Part shown: one piece after another, positions 16,544-25,047 of the stretch
Layout: the number at the start of each line of letters is the position of its first letter
Numbering within the stretch: position 1 is the first letter of the stretch
Assembly (NCBI RefSeq): GCF_022385335.1
Contig: NZ_CP092431.1
Coordinates: forward strand, 8,494,001-8,558,000
DNA length: 64,000 nucleotides
Direction: 5' to 3'
DNA from: Streptomyces deccanensis
GTDB lineage: Bacteria > Actinomycetota > Actinomycetes > Streptomycetales > Streptomycetaceae
Notes under the pieces: model-generated
What the model was told of the DNA's origin: nothing
The model's input: the letters and a program-made list of their open reading frames with translations, nothing else
Databases searched by the model: none
Translations under genes and position numbers: made by a program

Positions 16544-18526
16544 ATGGGGGACAAGGTGCAGACCCTGGCGTACGGTTCGTGGCCCTCGCCGATCGACGCG
16601 GCGCTAGCCGCCGCGCACGACGGGCATCCCGAGTTCGTGGGCTTCGTCGGCGAGGAGGCCTGGTGGACCGAGCCCCGGCCCACCGAGGGCGGCAGACGCA
16701 CCCTGGTGCGGCGCACGGCCGACGGCACGGAGGAGTCGGTCCTGCCGGCCCCGTGGAACGTGCGCAGCCGGGTCATGGAGTACGGCGGGCAGCCCTGGGC
16801 CGGGGTCTCCCGGGACGGCGGCCCCTTCGTGGTCTTCGTGAACCACGCCGACCAGCGTCTCCACGGCTTCGAGCCCGGCGGCGAGCCCCGCCCGCTCACC
16901 CCGGTGTCGCCGGTCGGCGGCGGGCTGCGCTGGGTGGACCCGCTGCCCCACCCGGAGCGGGACGAGGTGTGGTGCGTCCTGGAGGAGTTCACCGGCGAGG
17001 GACCCACCGACGTGCGGCGGGTCGTCGCCGCGGTACCGCTGGACGGCTCGGCGGCCGAGGACCGCGGCGCCGTGCGGGAGCTGACCGACGACAGCAGGCG
17101 GTTCGTCACCTGCCCCCGTCTCTCGCCGGACGGCCGCCGTGCCGCCTGGCTTGCCTGGGACCACCCCCGGATGCCGTGGGACGGCACGTCGCTGCTGGTC
17201 GCCGACGTGACCGACGACGGCCGGCTCGGCCCGCCCCGGCCCGTCGCGGGCGGTCCTGAGGAGTCCGTCGCCCAGGTCGACTGGGCCGTCGACGGCACCC
17301 TCGTGTACTCCAGTGACACCACCGGTTACTGGAACCTCTACCGCCTCGACCCCGACGGCGGCGACCCCCAGGCCCTGTGCGCCCGTGAGGAGGAGTTCGG
17401 CGGCCCGCTGTGGAAGGTCGGCTGGCGCTGGTTCGCGCTGCTGGACGACGGGCTCGTCGCCGTGATCCACGGGCGGGGCGCCACCGCGCTCGGTGTCCTC
17501 GACCTGGAGACCGGGCAGGTCGTGGACGCGGCCGGACCGTGGACCGAGTTCGCCCCCTCGCTCGCCGTGCACGGCGGACGGGTCCTCGGCATCGGGGCCA
17601 GCCCCCGCAGCGCGTACGAGGTCGTCGAGCTGGACGCCGCCACCGGCGACGCCCGGGTGATCGGGGCAGCGCACGACGACCCGGTGGACCCCTCCCACTA
17701 CCCCGAACCTCAGATCCGCAGCTTCCTCGGCCCGGCCGGACGCGAGATCCACGCACACGTCTACCCGCCCCACAACCCCGGCTGCGTCGCCTTCAGCACC
17801 GAGCTGCCGCCCTACGTCGTCTGGGCGCACGGCGGGCCCACCAGCCGCGCGCCGCTGGTCCTCGACCTCGCCATCGCCTACTTCACCTCACGCGGCATCG
17901 GCGTCGCCGAGGTCAACTACGGCGGGTCCACCGGATACGGGCGGGAGTACCGCAACCGGCTGCGCGAGCAGTGGGGGGTCGTCGACGTCGAGGACTGCGC
18001 GGCCGTAGCGCTCGCCCTCGCCGACGAGGGGACCGCCGACCGGACCAGGCTCGCCATCAGGGGCGGCAGCGCGGGCGGCTGGACCGCCGCCGTCTCCCTG
18101 ACCTCGACCGATGTGTACGCCTGCGGAACCATCCTGTATCCCATCCTCGACCTCGCGAACTGGGGGCCGGGGGAAACGCACGACTTCGAGTCGCGGTACC
18201 TGGAGAGCCTGGTCGGGTCCCCGGCCGAGGAACCGATGCGGTACGCGGAACGGTCGCCCACCGAGCACGCGGACCGGATCACCGCGCCGTTCCTGCTGCT
18301 CCAGGGACTCGACGACGTGATCTGTCCGCCCGCGCAGTGCGAGCGGTTCCTGGCCCGGCTCGACGAGCGGCGCGTGCCGCACGCCTACCTCGCCTTCGAG
18401 GGGGAGGGGCACGGCTTCCGGCGGGCGGAGACGATGGTGCGGGTCCTGGAGGCGGAGCTTTCGCTGTACGCGCAGGTCTTCGGGTTGAATCCTCCGGGTA
18501 TCCCTACTCTGGAGCTCGCCAAGTGA
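16544..18526 (+). CDS. S9 prolyl-oligopeptidase family serine peptidase
   Basis: A cytosolic oligopeptidase or acylaminoacyl-peptidase of about 660 residues. The first 380 residues form a beta-propeller (repeated RLSPDGRRAAWLAW, VDWAVDGTLVYSSD and similar blades) that screens substrate size. The C-terminal alpha/beta-hydrolase has the nucleophile in IRGGSAGGW (about Ser508), the Asp in QGLDDVICPP (about 589) and the His in GEGHGFR (about 622). The ATG at 16544 has a GGGGGA 9 bases upstream; an earlier in-frame ATG at 16520 has none. Third gene of the peptidase run, starting 27 bases after the M20 stop and overlapping the S66 start. Confidence 0.9.
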   Translation: MGDKVQTLAYGSWPSPIDAALAAAHDGHPEFVGFVGEEAWWTEPRPTEGGRRTLVRRTADGTEESVLPAPWNVRSRVMEYGGQPWAGVSRDGGPFVVFVNHADQRLHGFEPGGEPRPLTPVSPVGGGLRWVDPLPHPERDEVWCVLEEFTGEGPTDVRRVVAAVPLDGSAAEDRGAVRELTDDSRRFVTCPRLSPDGRRAAWLAWDHPRMPWDGTSLLVADVTDDGRLGPPRPVAGGPEESVAQVDWAVDGTLVYSSDTTGYWNLYRLDPDGGDPQALCAREEEFGGPLWKVGWRWFALLDDGLVAVIHGRGATALGVLDLETGQVVDAAGPWTEFAPSLAVHGGRVLGIGASPRSAYEVVELDAATGDARVIGAAHDDPVDPSHYPEPQIRSFLGPAGREIHAHVYPPHNPGCVAFSTELPPYVVWAHGGPTSRAPLVLDLAIAYFTSRGIGVAEVNYGGSTGYGREYRNRLREQWGVVDVEDCAAVALALADEGTADRTRLAIRGGSAGGWTAAVSLTSTDVYACGTILYPILDLANWGPGETHDFESRYLESLVGSPAEEPMRYAERSPTEHADRITAPFLLLQGLDDVICPPAQCERFLARLDERRVPHAYLAFEGEGHGFRRAETMVRVLEAELSLYAQVFGLNPPGIPTLELAK

Positions 18527-19479
18527 CACCAGTGACAGCAATGACGCCCGTGACCCCCCTGACCAGACCCGCCCGTCTCGTGCCCGGCGCCCGGGTGGCC
18601 GTCGTCGCGCCCAGCGGGCCGGTGGTCGAGGAACGGCTCAGCGCCGGGCTGGACCTGCTGCGCGGCTGGGACCTCGATCCCGTCGTGGCGCCCCACACCC
18701 TGGACCGGCACCCCGACTTCCCCTACCTCGCGGGTACGGACGCCGCCCGCGCCGCCGACTTCCAGAACGCCTGGTGCGACCCGTCCGTGTCCGCCGTGCT
18801 GTGCGCCCGCGGTGGGTACGGCGTCCAGCGGATGGTCGACCTGCTCGACTGGGACGCGATACGGGCGGCGGGGCCCAAGACACTCGTCGGGTTCAGCGAC
18901 ATCACCGCCCTGCACGAGGCGTTCGCCACCAGGGCCGGGCTGGTCACCCTGCACGGCCCCATGGCCGCGGGCGTCGACTTCCTGAAGAACGGCCGGGCCC
19001 AGGAGCATCTGCGCGCCACGCTGTTCTCCCCCGAGACGGTACGCACCATCCGGGCCGCCGAGGGAAGCGCCGCCCTCGTACCGGGCCGCGCGCGGGGCGT
19101 TCTGCTGGGCGGTTGCCTCTGTCTGCTCGCCGCCGAGCTGGGCAACCCCCACGCCAGGCCCTCCGCGCGGGGCGCCCTGCTCTGCCTGGAGGACGTCGGC
19201 GAGGAGACCTACCGCCTCGACCGCTACCTCACCCAGCTCCTGCGCGCGGGCTTGCTCGACGGGGTCGCCGGCATCGTCCTCGGCTCCTGGGCGGAGTGCG
19301 AGCCGTACGAGAAGGTGCGGGCGCTGCTCGTCGACCGGCTCGGCGGGCTCGGGGTGCCGATGGTGGAGGAGTTCGGATTCGGACACGGGGAGGGGGCGCT
19401 GACGATCCCCTTCGGGGTGACGGCGGAGCTGGACGCGGAGGCGGGCACGCTGACCCTGGACGAGCCGGCCCTGCGCTGA
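18523..19479 (+). CDS. S66 family LD-carboxypeptidase
   Basis: Removes the terminal D-Ala from L,D-linked tetrapeptides of peptidoglycan in cell-wall recycling, or cleaves microcin-like peptides. 318 residues. Nucleophile Ser about 125 in VGFSDITALH, Glu about 223 in CLEDVGEETYRLDR and His about 286 in FGFGHGEGALTIPFG form the Ser-Glu-His triad of the family. The GTG at 18523 overlaps the S9 stop as GTGA, with GGAG 8 bases upstream; the leading VTPVTAMTPVTPL repeat is probably disordered. No signal peptide, so it is cytosolic. It completes a coupled M55-M20-S9-S66 operon. Confidence 0.92.
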   Translation: MTPVTAMTPVTPLTRPARLVPGARVAVVAPSGPVVEERLSAGLDLLRGWDLDPVVAPHTLDRHPDFPYLAGTDAARAADFQNAWCDPSVSAVLCARGGYGVQRMVDLLDWDAIRAAGPKTLVGFSDITALHEAFATRAGLVTLHGPMAAGVDFLKNGRAQEHLRATLFSPETVRTIRAAEGSAALVPGRARGVLLGGCLCLLAAELGNPHARPSARGALLCLEDVGEETYRLDRYLTQLLRAGLLDGVAGIVLGSWAECEPYEKVRALLVDRLGGLGVPMVEEFGFGHGEGALTIPFGVTAELDAEAGTLTLDEPALR

Positions 19480-19545
19480 CGCCCGCCCCGCCCACTGCTC
19501 GGCTCCCGTCAGGCGCATCCCGCTCGCTCGCGTCATCCTGGATAC

Positions 19546-19794
19546 ATGAGCCCGAAGACATCGAAGCGAGTCGGGACGCACGGGCGGAAGCGGTGGAGCG
19601 AGACGCTGACCCCCGGCCGGGTCCTCGTGGGCCTGCTCGCCGTCCTCGCGCTCGTCTTCGTCTTCCAGAACACCCGCAGCACCGAGATCCAGCTGCTGGT
19701 CTCCGAGGTCGTCATGCCCCTGTGGCTGGCGCTCCTCGGGACGGGCCTGGTCGGGGCGGTGTGCGGGGCGTACTTCATGAGACGGCGCAGGTGA
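19546..19794 (+). CDS. LapA-domain small membrane protein
   Basis: An 82-residue protein with a basic N-terminus and two hydrophobic helices (about 25-45 and 55-76) separated by VFQNTRSTEIQLLVSE. This is the FxxQNxxxxxxxFLxxxxxxPL pattern of the LapA/DUF1049 family (lipopolysaccharide assembly protein A-like in Gram-negatives). In actinobacteria its role is unknown. It ends MRRRR, giving a positive-inside cytoplasmic end. No Shine-Dalgarno is evident. It stands between the peptidase operon and a GNAT gene. Confidence 0.82.
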   Translation: MSPKTSKRVGTHGRKRWSETLTPGRVLVGLLAVLALVFVFQNTRSTEIQLLVSEVVMPLWLALLGTGLVGAVCGAYFMRRRR

Positions 19795-19808
19795 CGCCTG
19801 CCCGGACG

Positions 19809-19814
19809 TACCGT
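19809..19814 (+). promoter_or_regulatory. Putative -10 hexamer, leaderless GNAT gene
   Basis: TACCGT lies 6 bases before the GTG at 19821, whose upstream bases GGCGGG are too close to act as a Shine-Dalgarno. This fits a leaderless start. Confidence 0.3.
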
Positions 19815-19820
19815 GGCGGG

Positions 19821-20390
19821 GTGTCAGAGAACGTTCGTCACCTCATGGAAGGCCCCCGCGTCGTGCTCCGGCGCTTCACCCCCGGGGACGGGCCGGAGTT
19901 CGTCGCACGGGTGCGGGAGAGCAGGGAGCTGCACCGGCCCTGGCTGTTCCCCCCGGCCACACCCGCCGCGTACGCCGCGTACGCGGGACGGCTCATCGAG
20001 GATCCGACCAAGGCCGGGTTCTTGGTGTGCGAGAAGGACGGCGGGGGCATCGCCGGGTTCATCAACATCAACAACATCGTGGAGGGCGGCTTCCAGAGCG
20101 GCGCCCTCGGCTACGGGGCCTTCGCCCATGCCGCCGGGCGCGGTCTGATGGGGGAGGGGCTCGCCCTGGTGGTCGAGTACGCGTTCACCTTCATGGGGCT
20201 GCACCGGCTGGAGATCAACGTGCAGCCCGGGAACGCCGCCTCCATCGCGCTCGCCCGGCGGTGCGGCTTCCGGCTGGAGGGGTTCTCGCCGGACTTCCTG
20301 TTCATCGACGGGGCCTGGCGGGACCACCAGCGGTGGGCGCTCACCACGGAGATGGAGCGCCCGGTCCCGGGCGGAACCCCTCTCCCGTAG
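19821..20390 (+). CDS. RimJ/RimL-type GNAT acetyltransferase
   Basis: A 189-residue acetyltransferase of the ribosomal-protein N-terminal type (RimJ/RimL branch): GPRVVLRRFTPGDGPEFVAR opens the fold, AFAHAAGRGLMGEGLALVVEYAF holds the acetyl-CoA loop and INVQPGNAASIALARRCGFRLEG is the family's characteristic end. The acceptor is unknown; homologues acetylate ribosomal or other N-termini and some inactivate toxins. The GTG at 19821 is favoured by length and by the upstream hexamer; an ATG eight codons later is the alternative. Confidence 0.88.
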   Translation: MSENVRHLMEGPRVVLRRFTPGDGPEFVARVRESRELHRPWLFPPATPAAYAAYAGRLIEDPTKAGFLVCEKDGGGIAGFININNIVEGGFQSGALGYGAFAHAAGRGLMGEGLALVVEYAFTFMGLHRLEINVQPGNAASIALARRCGFRLEGFSPDFLFIDGAWRDHQRWALTTEMERPVPGGTPLP

Positions 20391-20486
20391 CCGCCCGGGG
20401 CCCGTCTTCCGTGGCCGCCCGGGCCCGGCTCCCGGAATGATCCGTTCCCGTCCCGGCGGGCAGCGCCGTCGCGCAGGATGGGAGCC

Positions 20487-21383
20487 ATGCGGAACATCGT
20501 CGTCGTGGACGCCCCCTCCAACCTCGGCCTGCGGCCGCCCGCCCCGGGGACCGTGCCCGGCTGCCACAAGCTCGCCGGCGCGCTGCGGGAACAGGGCATC
20601 GTGCGGCGGCTCGGCGCGCTGGAGGGCGGGGTGGTGGTGCCGCCGCGCTACGACCGGGGCGACTGGCAGGAGGGCGACGGCGTCTTCAACGCCGGCGCGA
20701 TCGCCTCGTACACCCGCAGGCTCGCCGACCGGATCGAGCGGCACGTCCGAGCCGGTGAGCTGCCCGTCGTCCTCGGCGGGGACTGCTCGATCCAGCTCGG
20801 CGCCTCGCTCGCGCTGCGGAGGATCGGGCGGTACGGGCTGGTCGCCGTCGACGCCTCCGCCGACTTCCGGCATCCGGGGAACTCCGACCGGATCGGGGCG
20901 GCCGGCGGCGAGGAGCTGGCGCTCGCCACCGGGCGCGGGCAGTCGGACCTGACCGACCTGGAGGGCCTCGGGCCCTATCTGCGTGACGAGGACGTACGCC
21001 TCTTCGGCATCCGGGACGCGTTCGAGGACGAGCGCGCCGAGCTGGCCGCCCTGAAGATCCCCGTCGTGACCGTCGGCGAGCTGCGCACCTGGGGCGTGGA
21101 CGACCTCGCGCGGGTCACCGCGCTGAGCTTCGAGACGCCCGAACTGGCCGGATTCTGGGTGCACTTGGACGCCGACGTCCTCGACCCGTCCGTCATGCCC
21201 GCCGTCGACAGCCCCGACCCCGACGGACTTCTCCCCGACGAACTGACCGCGCTGCTGCGCCCGTTGGTCCGCTCACCGCACTGCGTGGGCCTCAACGTCA
21301 CCATCTACGACCCGGATCTGGACCCCGACGGCACGGCGGGCGCGCTGCTCACGGACCTCGTCGTGGCCGCGTTCGCCCCCTGA
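20487..21383 (+). CDS. Arginase/agmatinase-fold protein with altered metal site
   Basis: A ureohydrolase-fold protein of 298 residues. The three signature segments are present but changed. GGDHS reads GGDCS (near residue 98), DAHxD reads DASAD (near 121), and the third, LDADVLDPSVMPAVDSPDP (near 227), keeps the DADxxDP aspartates. Both histidines that normally bind the manganese pair are thus replaced by Cys and Ser. It may use a different or single metal, a different substrate, or be a non-catalytic homologue; I would not call it arginase. CAGGAT (20474-20479) lies 7 bases before the ATG; an ATG three codons earlier is also possible. Confidence 0.82.
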   Translation: MRNIVVVDAPSNLGLRPPAPGTVPGCHKLAGALREQGIVRRLGALEGGVVVPPRYDRGDWQEGDGVFNAGAIASYTRRLADRIERHVRAGELPVVLGGDCSIQLGASLALRRIGRYGLVAVDASADFRHPGNSDRIGAAGGEELALATGRGQSDLTDLEGLGPYLRDEDVRLFGIRDAFEDERAELAALKIPVVTVGELRTWGVDDLARVTALSFETPELAGFWVHLDADVLDPSVMPAVDSPDPDGLLPDELTALLRPLVRSPHCVGLNVTIYDPDLDPDGTAGALLTDLVVAAFAP

Positions 21384-21386
21384 CGC

Positions 21387-21740
21387 TCACCCGACCGTCC
21401 GGCGGTCCGCGTACTCGTAGACCGAACCGTCGGGGTGGACGGCGATCAGGTTGCGGCCGACGGGGGTGGGGATGGGGCCGGCCAGCACCTGGGCGCCGGA
21501 GGAGGTGAGGACCCGGTTCGCCTCGTCGACGTCCTCGACCGCGATGGTCGCGGCGACCTTCCGCAGGACCTCCAGCTCCGACTCGGGTCCACTCATCAGC
21601 AGGAAGCAGCCGACGGCGGCCACCTGGACGCCGCCGCGTTCGAAGCGCATCGCCGGCCCGCCCGAGAGTCTCTCGTAGAACGGGACCGCCGCTTCCAGGT
21701 CGTCGACGCAGATGCGGAGCGTGGTGCCGAGAATCTCCAT
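21387..21740 (-). CDS. VOC/glyoxalase superfamily protein
   Basis: A 117-residue protein of two beta-alpha-beta-beta-beta modules (ILGTTLRICVDDLEAAVPFYERL and VAATIAVEDVDEANRVLTSSGA), ending in the typical HPDGSVYEYAD with a Glu metal-ligand position. Members include glyoxalase I, dioxygenases and antibiotic-binding proteins; at this length it should act as a homodimer. Substrate unknown. It converges with the arginase-fold gene with only 3 bases between stops. Confidence 0.82.
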   Translation of the reverse strand: MEILGTTLRICVDDLEAAVPFYERLSGGPAMRFERGGVQVAAVGCFLLMSGPESELEVLRKVAATIAVEDVDEANRVLTSSGAQVLAGPIPTPVGRNLIAVHPDGSVYEYADRRTVG

Positions 21741-21816
21741 GGGCAGAGCCTAGTTGGGGATACCGCCCCGGCGCATGCCCGCGTTACGCGGGTGCGGGCT
21801 CGGGTACCCGGACGCA

Positions 21817-22311
21817 ATGGACCGCTTGGATCATCTCGAACATCTGGACAAGCACCTGGTCGACGAGCTGGCGCTGGTGGCCCGCGAGACCATCCGCGAC
21901 GAGCTGCGGCAGCAGACCCGCAAGCAGCGCCGCAAGGCCGCGCTGTACGCCGCGTCCGGGGCGCTCGCCCTGTACGCGGGTGCCGCTCTCGCGCTGGCCC
22001 TCGGGCTGGCCCTGTCGCTGGGCCTGCCGGACTGGGCCGCCGCGCTCATCACGGCCGTGGTGCTCGGCGTGGCGGCGTATGCGCTGAGGAGCGCGGCGCG
22101 TCCCTCGGCGCCCCGGCCCACGGCTGAGCACGAGCGCCACGTCGCCGGGGGCCCTGACCGGGCCGTCGGCGGTACGGCGCCCGGGATGCCGCCCGGCGCG
22201 ACGGCCCCGGCCGGATACCCGCCGGTGCCGCCCGTCGCACCCGGTGACGCGACCGGAGCACCGCCCCCGCTCGGCGTCGACCCCGAGGACCCGCGCCACC
22301 GGAACCGGTGA
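21817..22311 (+). CDS. Putative actinobacterial phage-holin-superfamily (Holin-X-like) membrane protein
   Basis: 164 residues. The N-terminus MDRLDHLEHLDKHLVDELALVARE is amphipathic, followed by the basic KQRRKAALY and two hydrophobic helices (about 48-68 and 74-92). A Pro/Ala/Gly-rich soluble tail follows to residue 164. This matches the small chromosomal holin-superfamily III/DUF1469-type proteins common in Streptomyces; there is no phage context. Function unknown. Start chosen at the first ATG after the upstream gene's promoter; no Shine-Dalgarno. It is followed by a 25-bp perfect hairpin. Confidence 0.72.
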   Translation: MDRLDHLEHLDKHLVDELALVARETIRDELRQQTRKQRRKAALYAASGALALYAGAALALALGLALSLGLPDWAAALITAVVLGVAAYALRSAARPSAPRPTAEHERHVAGGPDRAVGGTAPGMPPGATAPAGYPPVPPVAPGDATGAPPPLGVDPEDPRHRNR

Positions 22312-22332
22312 GCGGAGGAACAAGAGAAGCCG

Positions 22333-22385
22333 GCACGGCGAGTGGGGCCCGGACGTCAAGGACGTCCGGGCCCCACTCGCCGTGC
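22333..22385. terminator. Bidirectional terminator, 25-bp perfect stem
   Basis: Arms 22333-22357 and 22361-22385 are perfectly complementary with a 3-base loop, followed by TTT on the plus strand. It lies between the convergent holin-like gene and the F420 oxidoreductase gene. This is one of the strongest hairpins in the window. Confidence 0.85.
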
Positions 22386-22428
22386 TTTCCGTGCGCCCGC
22401 GCTCGGCGGTCCGCGCCGGGAACGTGCA

Positions 22429-22472
22429 CTCGGCCCAGACGATGGGGAGAGGGAAACACCATCTGGGCCGAG
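22429..22472 (-). terminator. Second hairpin after the LLM oxidoreductase gene
   Basis: CTCGGCCCAGA (22429-22439) pairs with TCTGGGCCGAG (22462-22472), and the stem continues imperfectly toward the loop. It lies 20 bases beyond the minus-strand stop at 22493, so it probably terminates that gene ahead of the larger hairpin. Confidence 0.6.
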
Positions 22473-22492
22473 AACTTGGGGGGTGGTGCCGG

Positions 22493-23458
22493 TCAGCGCG
22501 TACCCCGCTGGAGCTGCGGCAGCACCTTCGTGCGGTAGAAGTCGAAGAACCCGCGCTGGTCGGGGCCGATCTGGCTGACGTAGACGCGGTCGAAGCCCGC
22601 GTCGGCGAAGGCGGTCAGCTCGGCGACGTGCTCGTCCACGTCGTCGCCGCAGACCGTGTTCTCGCCGACCATCTGCTCGGTGACCAGCGGCTCCAACTGC
22701 TCGAAGTGGCTGGGCGTGGGCAGGATCTGCCCCATCTCGCCGGGCAGCAGCTGGTTCGACCACAGGTGGCGGACGAGTCGGACGGCGGCGTCCCGGTCGG
22801 GGCCCCAGCACACCTTCGTCCCGCCGCTGACGGGGTTCGCGCCCCCGCCGCCCTTGCGGTACTGGGTCACCAGCTCCTCGTCGGGGCTCATGGTGATGAA
22901 GCCGTCGGCGACGCGGGCGGCCAGGGCGGTGGCCTTCGGCCCGAAACCGGAGATGTCGATGGGGACGGGCGCGTCGGGGAGCGTGTAGAGGCGGGCGTTC
23001 TCCACCGTGTAGTGCGTACCGCGGTGGGTGACCTCCTCGCCGGTGAACAGGCGCCGCATCACCTGGACCGACTCCTCCAGCATCTCCAGACGGACGTCCG
23101 CCGGGGGCCAACGGGTGCCGAGGACATGCTCGTTGAGCGCCTCGCCCGAGCCGATGCCGAGCCGGAAACGGCCGCCGGTCATCACCGAACTCGTCGCCGC
23201 CGCCTGGGCCACGATCGCCGGGTGGATCCGCACGGTCGGGCAGGTCACCGCCGTCTCGATCGGCAGCGACACGGCCTCCGAGAGCGCGCCGATCACCGAC
23301 CACACGAACGGGCTCTGGCCCTGGGCGTCGTTCCACGGGTGGAAGTGGTCCGAGATCCACAGACAGTCGAATCCGGCCTGCTCGGCCATCCTCGCCTGCT
23401 CGATCAGCTCGGCCGGACCGAACTCCTCGGTCGCCAGGAAGTATCCGTACTCGGGCAT
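22493..23458 (-). CDS. F420-dependent LLM-class oxidoreductase (FGD-like)
   Basis: A 321-residue TIM-barrel flavin/F420 enzyme of the luciferase-like family. The N-terminal EYGYFLATEEFGPAELIEQARMAEQAGFDCLWISDHFHPW resembles F420-dependent glucose-6-phosphate dehydrogenase. RFRLGIGSGEALNEHVLG and the C-terminal YVSQIGPDQRGFFDFYRTKVLPQL complete the signature. The closest description is the FGD-type TIGR03557 family; the true substrate is not deducible. A GGAGG precedes the ATG on the minus strand. It diverges from the NDH-2 gene and ends in two hairpins. Confidence 0.88.
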   Translation of the reverse strand: MPEYGYFLATEEFGPAELIEQARMAEQAGFDCLWISDHFHPWNDAQGQSPFVWSVIGALSEAVSLPIETAVTCPTVRIHPAIVAQAAATSSVMTGGRFRLGIGSGEALNEHVLGTRWPPADVRLEMLEESVQVMRRLFTGEEVTHRGTHYTVENARLYTLPDAPVPIDISGFGPKATALAARVADGFITMSPDEELVTQYRKGGGGANPVSGGTKVCWGPDRDAAVRLVRHLWSNQLLPGEMGQILPTPSHFEQLEPLVTEQMVGENTVCGDDVDEHVAELTAFADAGFDRVYVSQIGPDQRGFFDFYRTKVLPQLQRGTR

Positions 23459-23560
23459 GGGGGGTACCTCCGCGACAGGTGCGATCGGGGCGGGGCCGGG
23501 ACGCGGTCCGAGTACCCGGGGATCACGGCGGAAACCCGCGCACGATCGGGTGGTCCGCCG

Positions 23561-23586
23561 GTTTGGGCACCCTGACCAGGGGGACG
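23561..23586 (+). promoter_or_regulatory. SigB-type promoter candidate for the NDH-2 operon
   Basis: GTTT (23561-23564), a 16-base spacer, then GGGACG (23581-23586). The Streptomyces SigB-family consensus is about GNNT-N14-16-GGGTAT. It lies 40 bases before the GTG at 23626. Four other genes in the window carry similar elements. Confidence 0.45.
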
Positions 23587-23625
23587 CGGAAGGTTCGTAC
23601 GCACGCGACCCGCCGGAGGCGAACC

Positions 23626-25047
23626 GTGAGTCGACCCCGCATCGTGATCGTCGGTGCCGGTTTCGCCGGCTACCGGACGGCCCGCACCCTCGCGCGGCTG
23701 GCCCGGAACAAGGCCGACATCACCCTGCTGAACCCGACCGACTACTTCCTGTACCTGCCCCTGCTGCCCCAGGTCGCCGCCGGCATCCTGGAACCACGCC
23801 GGGTCACCGTCTCCCTCACCGGCACCCTGCCCCAGGTGCGGCTGGTGCTGGGGGAGGCCGACGACATCGACCTCGACGCGCGCACCGTGCGCTACTCGGA
23901 CCCCGAGGGCGGCGTCGGCACCCTCACCTACGACCGGCTGGTGCTCGCCGCCGGCAGTGTCAACAAGCTGCTGCCCATCCCGGGCGTCGCCGAGCACGCC
24001 CACGGCTTCCGGGGGCTGCCCGAGGCGCTCTACCTCAGGGACCACGTCACCCGGCAGGTCGAGCTCGCCGCCGGCAGCGAGGACCCCAAGAGCTGCGACG
24101 CGCGCTGCACCTTCGTGGTGGTCGGCGCCGGGTACACCGGGACCGAGGTCGCCGCCCACGGCCAGCTGTTCACCGACGCGCTGGTACGCAAGCAGCCGTT
24201 GCGGGAGGGCATGCGGCCGCGCTGGATGCTGCTCGACATAGCGGACCGGGTGCTGCCCGAGATGGACGAGAAACTGTCGCGGACCGCCGACAAGGTGCTG
24301 CGGCAGCGGGGCGTCGACGTGCGCATGGGGACCTCCGTGAAGGAGGCGACACCGGGCGGAGTGCTGCTGAGCGACGGGGAGTTCGTCGACACCCGCACCC
24401 TCGTGTGGTGCGTGGGCGTACGGCCCGATCCGCTCGCCGAGTCGCTGGGCCTCCCGATGGAACGGGGGCGGCTGCTCGTCGAGCCCACGCTGCAGGTGCC
24501 GGGGCGGCCCGACGTGTTCGCCTGCGGCGACGCGGCCGCCGTGCCCGATCTGACCAAGCCCGGCCAGTACACCCCGATGACCGCCCAACACGCCTGGCGG
24601 CAGGGCAAGGTGGCCGCGTACAACGTCGCCGCCTCCCTCGGCCGGGGCGAGCCCGAGCCCTACCGCCACAGCGACCTCGGCTTCGTCGTGGACCTCGGCG
24701 GGGTCAAGGCCGCCGCCAACCCGCTCGGCGTACCGCTGTCCGGGCCGGTCGCCGGGGCCGTCACGCGCGGCTACCACCTCGCCGCCATGCCCGGCAACCG
24801 CGTCCGGGTCGCCGCCGACTGGCTCCTCGACGCCGTGCTGCCGCGCCAGGGCGTCCAGTTGGGCCTCGTACGGTCCTGGTCCGTCCCCCTGGACACGGCC
24901 TCACCGGAACTGGCCAGGATGCCGGGCGCACCCCAGAAGCCGAAGGAGAGCGCCGGGAAGTCGCCGAGCGCATCACCGGGCCGCAAGCTCGGCACGGTGT
25001 CCGAGGACCCACCGAAGCCCGCCGAGGGTTCGAAAGGAGAGTCATGA
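23626..25047 (+). CDS. Type II NADH dehydrogenase-like FAD oxidoreductase
   Basis: A membrane-associated flavoprotein passing electrons from NADH to quinone without proton pumping. Of 473 residues, FAD binds at IVIVGAGFAGYRTA (8-18), NADH at VVVGAGYTGTEVA (near 165-177), and the C-terminal FAD motif VFACGDAAAVP is near 299. YFLYLPLLPQVAAGILEP and QHAWRQGKVAAYNV are typical NDH-2 segments. A low-complexity Pro/Lys/Ser tail (about 440-473) is extra. GGAGG lies 7 bases before the GTG. Its stop overlaps the transketolase ATG (ATGA), and a SigB-type promoter candidate lies upstream, so it likely supports respiration under stress. Confidence 0.9.
   Translation: MSRPRIVIVGAGFAGYRTARTLARLARNKADITLLNPTDYFLYLPLLPQVAAGILEPRRVTVSLTGTLPQVRLVLGEADDIDLDARTVRYSDPEGGVGTLTYDRLVLAAGSVNKLLPIPGVAEHAHGFRGLPEALYLRDHVTRQVELAAGSEDPKSCDARCTFVVVGAGYTGTEVAAHGQLFTDALVRKQPLREGMRPRWMLLDIADRVLPEMDEKLSRTADKVLRQRGVDVRMGTSVKEATPGGVLLSDGEFVDTRTLVWCVGVRPDPLAESLGLPMERGRLLVEPTLQVPGRPDVFACGDAAAVPDLTKPGQYTPMTAQHAWRQGKVAAYNVAASLGRGEPEPYRHSDLGFVVDLGGVKAAANPLGVPLSGPVAGAVTRGYHLAAMPGNRVRVAADWLLDAVLPRQGVQLGLVRSWSVPLDTASPELARMPGAPQKPKESAGKSPSASPGRKLGTVSEDPPKPAEGSKGES

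Noticed and set aside
21817..22311. Prophage, because a holin-like protein is encoded
   Set aside because: No endolysin, terminase, capsid or integrase lies near. Chromosomal holin-superfamily proteins are common in Streptomyces.
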